From positions 186,001 through 250,000 of the forward strand of contig NZLU01000067.1 of assembly GCA_002692725.1 (NCBI GenBank): a stretch of 64,000 nucleotides of DNA, given 5' to 3'. The notes beneath the pieces are model-generated. The model saw only the letters and a list, made by a program, of their open reading frames with translations, was not told where the DNA came from and did not search any database. This DNA comes from Ponticaulis sp. GTDB lineage: Bacteria > Pseudomonadota > Alphaproteobacteria > Caulobacterales > Hyphomonadaceae. Both the position numbers and the translations under genes were made by a program. Shown here piece by piece: positions 61,725 to 64,000 of this stretch (within the stretch, counting starts at the first letter, position 1; each line of letters starts with the position of its first letter).

Positions 61725-62105
61725 ATGTTCGGTAAATCGAAAACACACGCTCATCCATCCGATGCAACGCCTTCCGACGTTACGCACGGCCATCACCCCG
61801 CAACATCTCAGACGCCTGAAAAGAAGCGTCCGCTGCTCGTGCGGCTGTTCGCCGTGAAATTCTGGGGCGCAGTGCGATTGACGCTTTTATGCGTTCTGGT
61901 CGGTGTGATCATGCAGATCGGAAACGTCACCACCTCCCCGCAGCAATTTGACGTTCTGAACGCCATAAAGGAAATCTGGGAAAATACCTTTGCCGGGCTT
62001 ATCTGGCTGATACGAAATGGCTGGCTGCCCGCACTGATGGGGGCCACAGTCGTTTTACCGATCTGGGTCCTCTGGCGGCTGGTCAGCCTGCCCTTTCGGA
62101 AATGA
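61725..62105 (+). CDS. Small membrane protein of unknown function
   Basis: 126 residues. His/Pro/Thr-rich N-terminus (THAHPSDATPSDVTHGHH) followed by a basic segment and two membrane helices (about 47-68 and 93-116). No motif recognised. The ATG at 61725 has GGAG upstream; an ATG 12 bases earlier is in frame. Confidence 0.6.
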   Translation: MFGKSKTHAHPSDATPSDVTHGHHPATSQTPEKKRPLLVRLFAVKFWGAVRLTLLCVLVGVIMQIGNVTTSPQQFDVLNAIKEIWENTFAGLIWLIRNGWLPALMGATVVLPIWVLWRLVSLPFRK

Positions 62106-62171
62106 TCTGATGCGGACCTGACAAATTGCGAACTGACCAGTGAGTCCTCGCAATGTCTGGATTTTGCGACG

Positions 62172-62678
62172 TCAGATCAGCGCTTTCTCGTCTCGCTCAC
62201 CGGTGCGAATACGCACCGCGCCAGATAATGAGGTCACGAAAATCTTGCCATCGCCAATCTTGCCAGATTCCGCAGCTTTGCTGATGACTTCAAGCGCCTG
62301 CTCAAGCAATCCGGATGGCACAGCCACCTCGATTTTGATCTTCGGCACTTCCTTCACTTCATACTCTGCGCCGCGATAGACTTCTGTCTGACCGCGCTGG
62401 CGACCAAAGCCCGTCACCTGAGATGTGGTAATCCCGGTCACACCCAGATCAGACAACGCGTCTCTGACAGCCGCATATTTATGGGGGCGAACAATCGCAG
62501 TAATCAGGCGCATTGGATATTCCTCATCATGAACAAGTCCCTGATAAACCAGACGTCTTATGGCTTCGGACCGGGAAGGCAGATCGGATTGTGTCCGACG
62601 CCAGGAATCCACTTTCTGACCAAACTCTTTCGAAGCAACCAGCTGAATGCGCTGGTCCAGTTTTTCTGCGTCAGACAC
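62172..62678 (-). CDS. P-II signal transducer with an N-terminal ribbon-helix-helix domain
   Basis: 168 residues from the GTG at 62678 (AGGTGG site 5 bases upstream). Residues 10-50 are like an Arc/CopG ribbon-helix-helix unit (RIQLVASKEFGQKVDSWRRT, then LPSRSEAIRRLVYQGL). From Met56 the sequence is a complete GlnB/GlnK-type protein: MRLITAIVRPHKYAAVRDAL, T-loop GQTEVYRGAEY with Tyr at P-II position 51 (residue 106 here), and the C-terminal GDGKIFVTSLSGAVRIRTGE. P-II senses ATP/2-oxoglutarate and nitrogen state. There is also a good internal site (GAGGA, 7 bases before the ATG at 62513), so a free P-II form could be produced as well. The single open frame joins a DNA-binding type domain to P-II. 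Confidence 0.82.
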   Translation of the reverse strand: MSDAEKLDQRIQLVASKEFGQKVDSWRRTQSDLPSRSEAIRRLVYQGLVHDEEYPMRLITAIVRPHKYAAVRDALSDLGVTGITTSQVTGFGRQRGQTEVYRGAEYEVKEVPKIKIEVAVPSGLLEQALEVISKAAESGKIGDGKIFVTSLSGAVRIRTGERDEKALI

Positions 62679-62853
62679 GTCGACCACCTAACTTAACACA
62701 CTTACGACTTGATACATTTACACACTTAACAGAATTTGCACAGCTGGCAAAATACCTAATTCTAATTTCACCCTTGGAAACTTCGTTAAAATTCAAACGA
62801 CCTGCGTTCGGGAATGTTCAGAGAGTTGTGTCACGGTCTGATTGAAATCGGAC

Positions 62854-63756
62854 ATGAGCATATCGATGGCAAATCAAAAGAACACGAAACGCATCAATCC
62901 CGCAGAGATCCCGATCGTCCTTGGCGAACCGATCAATTATGCCCGCGCAATGATCAATGAGGTTCTGCGAAATCTCGGCTATCAGCGCGTCTATTCTGCC
63001 GCAAACGCCTTTGAGATCATTGAAGCGATGAATGTCTGGCAGCCGCGAGTTGTCATTATGGAAAACCTTCTGCCTGACATGCCGGGCACCGAACTGGTCC
63101 ATAAGTTTCGTCGCGAAGACATCGTTCCTGATCGCGGCGTTCCAGTCATCATGGTCACAAGTGATCCGAATGTGGAAACCGTTCAGAAAGCACGTATGGC
63201 CGGTGTGGACGAGTTTGCTGCCAAGCCAATATCGCACGCCACCATCAAGGAAAGACTTGACGAAGTGCTGATGCGTCCTCGCCCATTCATTGAAGGCAAG
63301 AACTATGTTGGCCCATGCCGTCGTCGCAAGCGGAATCTTGACTATAAAGGCTCGCTGAAACGCATCTCGGATCCGATAGAAGTGACTGTCCAATCACCTG
63401 ATGCCGCACTCAATGAGCGCATGTTGATTCAATGCGCCGAGCGGCTGACCAATCTGGCGGTGTCCATCAATCCACGAGATCGCGGCGGCATGCGCTCGCT
63501 CTTCAACACAGCCTGCGAAGCCAATGAAATCGCGCGTCAGATTCAGGATGATGCACTTGAACTCGCCACCCGCTGCGTTGCTCGCTATATTGAAGGCGTG
63601 GGTGCCAGCGGTGCATTGAATGCGGATGTGATTAAAGCCCATATGGGCGCCATTCGCATGCTGCTCACTCAGACCGACAGAGAATCGTCCGAACGCCTGG
63701 AAATCGCGCAAGGTCTTCAGAAAATTGTTCAAAGAAAACTGCGTGAAGCGGCATGA
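62854..63756 (+). CDS. Response-regulator-like protein with Glu at the phosphoacceptor site
   Basis: 300 residues from the ATG at 62854. Receiver-like domain (about 20-140): the first acidic loop is IVLGEPINYAR (no DD pair), the phosphoacceptor strand reads VVIMENLLPDMPG with Glu70 instead of Asp, and the Lys is retained in FAAKPIS. The second half (about 190-295) is mostly helical and rich in charged residues. The change to Glu mimics a phosphorylated Asp, so the protein may be locked active. Its stop overlaps the start of another receiver gene (ATGA), so the two are coupled. The start is uncertain (TTG at 62842 or ATG at 62866). Confidence 0.75.
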   Translation: MSISMANQKNTKRINPAEIPIVLGEPINYARAMINEVLRNLGYQRVYSAANAFEIIEAMNVWQPRVVIMENLLPDMPGTELVHKFRREDIVPDRGVPVIMVTSDPNVETVQKARMAGVDEFAAKPISHATIKERLDEVLMRPRPFIEGKNYVGPCRRRKRNLDYKGSLKRISDPIEVTVQSPDAALNERMLIQCAERLTNLAVSINPRDRGGMRSLFNTACEANEIARQIQDDALELATRCVARYIEGVGASGALNADVIKAHMGAIRMLLTQTDRESSERLEIAQGLQKIVQRKLREAA

Positions 63757-64000
63757 CAGTTCATGACTTTTCTGCAGTTCGAAACCCGCGCCCTCTCGAT
63801 CCAACAGAACTCCGCGTCTGCATCATCGATGATTCCGGCTATTCCCGCGCCATTCTGAAAGAAGTCCTGCGGGGCGTCGGCGTTCAGAACGATAATATGG
63901 TTTTCCTCGAACCGGCCCGCTTTTTCGACGATGAGACGATTTCGGTGGAGCCCGATGTCATTCTCGTCATTCATGCGAACGATACACCGCCAGACTTCGA
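63753..64000 (+). CDS. Receiver-domain protein, partial, degenerate phosphoacceptor
   Basis: The first 82 codons of a gene that continues beyond the window. It starts MTVHDFSAVRNPRPLD; the receiver has the acidic pair in VCIIDDSGYSRAILKEVLRG but the strand that should carry the phosphorylated Asp reads PDVILVIHANDTPPDF, with His at the place of Asp. Overlaps the stop of the previous gene by four bases, so translated together. The C-terminal output part is not visible. Confidence 0.7.
   Translation, partial: MTVHDFSAVRNPRPLDPTELRVCIIDDSGYSRAILKEVLRGVGVQNDNMVFLEPARFFDDETISVEPDVILVIHANDTPPDF

Noticed and set aside
1-64000. Prophage, integrative element or antiphage defence island
   Set aside because: No integrase, portal, capsid, transposase, restriction or toxin-antitoxin signature was found; the lone GH108 gene and the XRE pair do not make a phage region.

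Overview
The window is one continuous, moderately GC-rich chromosomal segment with tightly packed genes. No rRNA, tRNA, CRISPR array or recognisable transposase was seen. The gene set suggests an aquatic, stalked/budding-type alphaproteobacterium of the Hyphomonadaceae/Caulobacterales kind. Grounds for this are a PodJ-like polarity protein with a perfect CtrA-type box (TTAA-N7-TTAA) upstream, an alphaproteobacterial SOS box (GTTC-N7-GTTC) in front of imuA-imuB-dnaE2, LiuR-type operators on fatty-acid/branched-chain catabolism genes, and a TonB receptor with a dedicated regulator. Genus and species are not claimed.

Layout. 1-5.1 kb: the 5' part of kdsB, a GH108 muramidase fused to a chymotrypsin-like protease domain, a 660-bp repeat-rich spacer, and the ligase-associated DEXH helicase. 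5.1-12 kb: a double-TetR regulator divergent from a TonB receptor, a lipoprotein tyrosine phosphatase, and a persulfide-dioxygenase/rhodanese protein. 12-20.5 kb: enoyl-CoA hydratase, a hydrolase lipoprotein, FkbM methyltransferase, an O-antigen ligase/polymerase, PdeM phosphoesterase and PodJ-like. 20.6-29.7 kb: a MerR (LiuR-like) regulator with acyl-CoA dehydrogenase, a histidine kinase, then an operon of thioesterase, thiolase, an unknown gene and a FadJ-type multifunctional enzyme. Both catabolic operons carry the same 18-bp operator type. 29.7-40.4 kb: scars of two truncated genes, an MFS carrier, OmpA lipoprotein, an XRE/membrane pair, a TPR histidine kinase with a response regulator, and a subtilisin autotransporter with an extraordinary WGDLESF heptad array. 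40.8-44.8 kb: a redoxin/cytochrome/copper-monooxygenase-like protein split by a frameshift at an A9 run, the ligase-associated exonuclease and a barrel protein. 44.9-52.1 kb: the SOS mutasome imuA-imuB-dnaE2, a small unknown gene and a 2OG-Fe(II) oxygenase. 52.2-64 kb: MFS exporter, SRAP protein, trypsin-like protease, amidohydrolase, thioesterase, ATP-dependent DNA ligase, cupin, redoxin, MscS, small lipoprotein and membrane proteins, a ribbon-helix-helix/P-II fusion, and two overlapping degenerate receiver proteins.

DNA repair is the strongest shared theme. All four components of the ligase-associated DNA damage response set (Lhr-type helicase, PdeM phosphoesterase, MBL exonuclease, ATP-dependent ligase) are present but scattered over about 57 kb at four separate loci. 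An SOS-controlled translesion mutasome and an SRAP protein are also present.

The most unusual features are: (i) short palindromic repeat elements inserted in frame into both ImuB and DnaE2, with a diverged copy in the 2.0-2.6 kb spacer; (ii) the strict WGDLESF heptad array; (iii) the RHH-P-II fusion; (iv) the muramidase-protease fusion; (v) the A9 frameshift between redoxin and cytochrome halves; and (vi) several receiver domains that have lost the phosphoacceptor aspartate.
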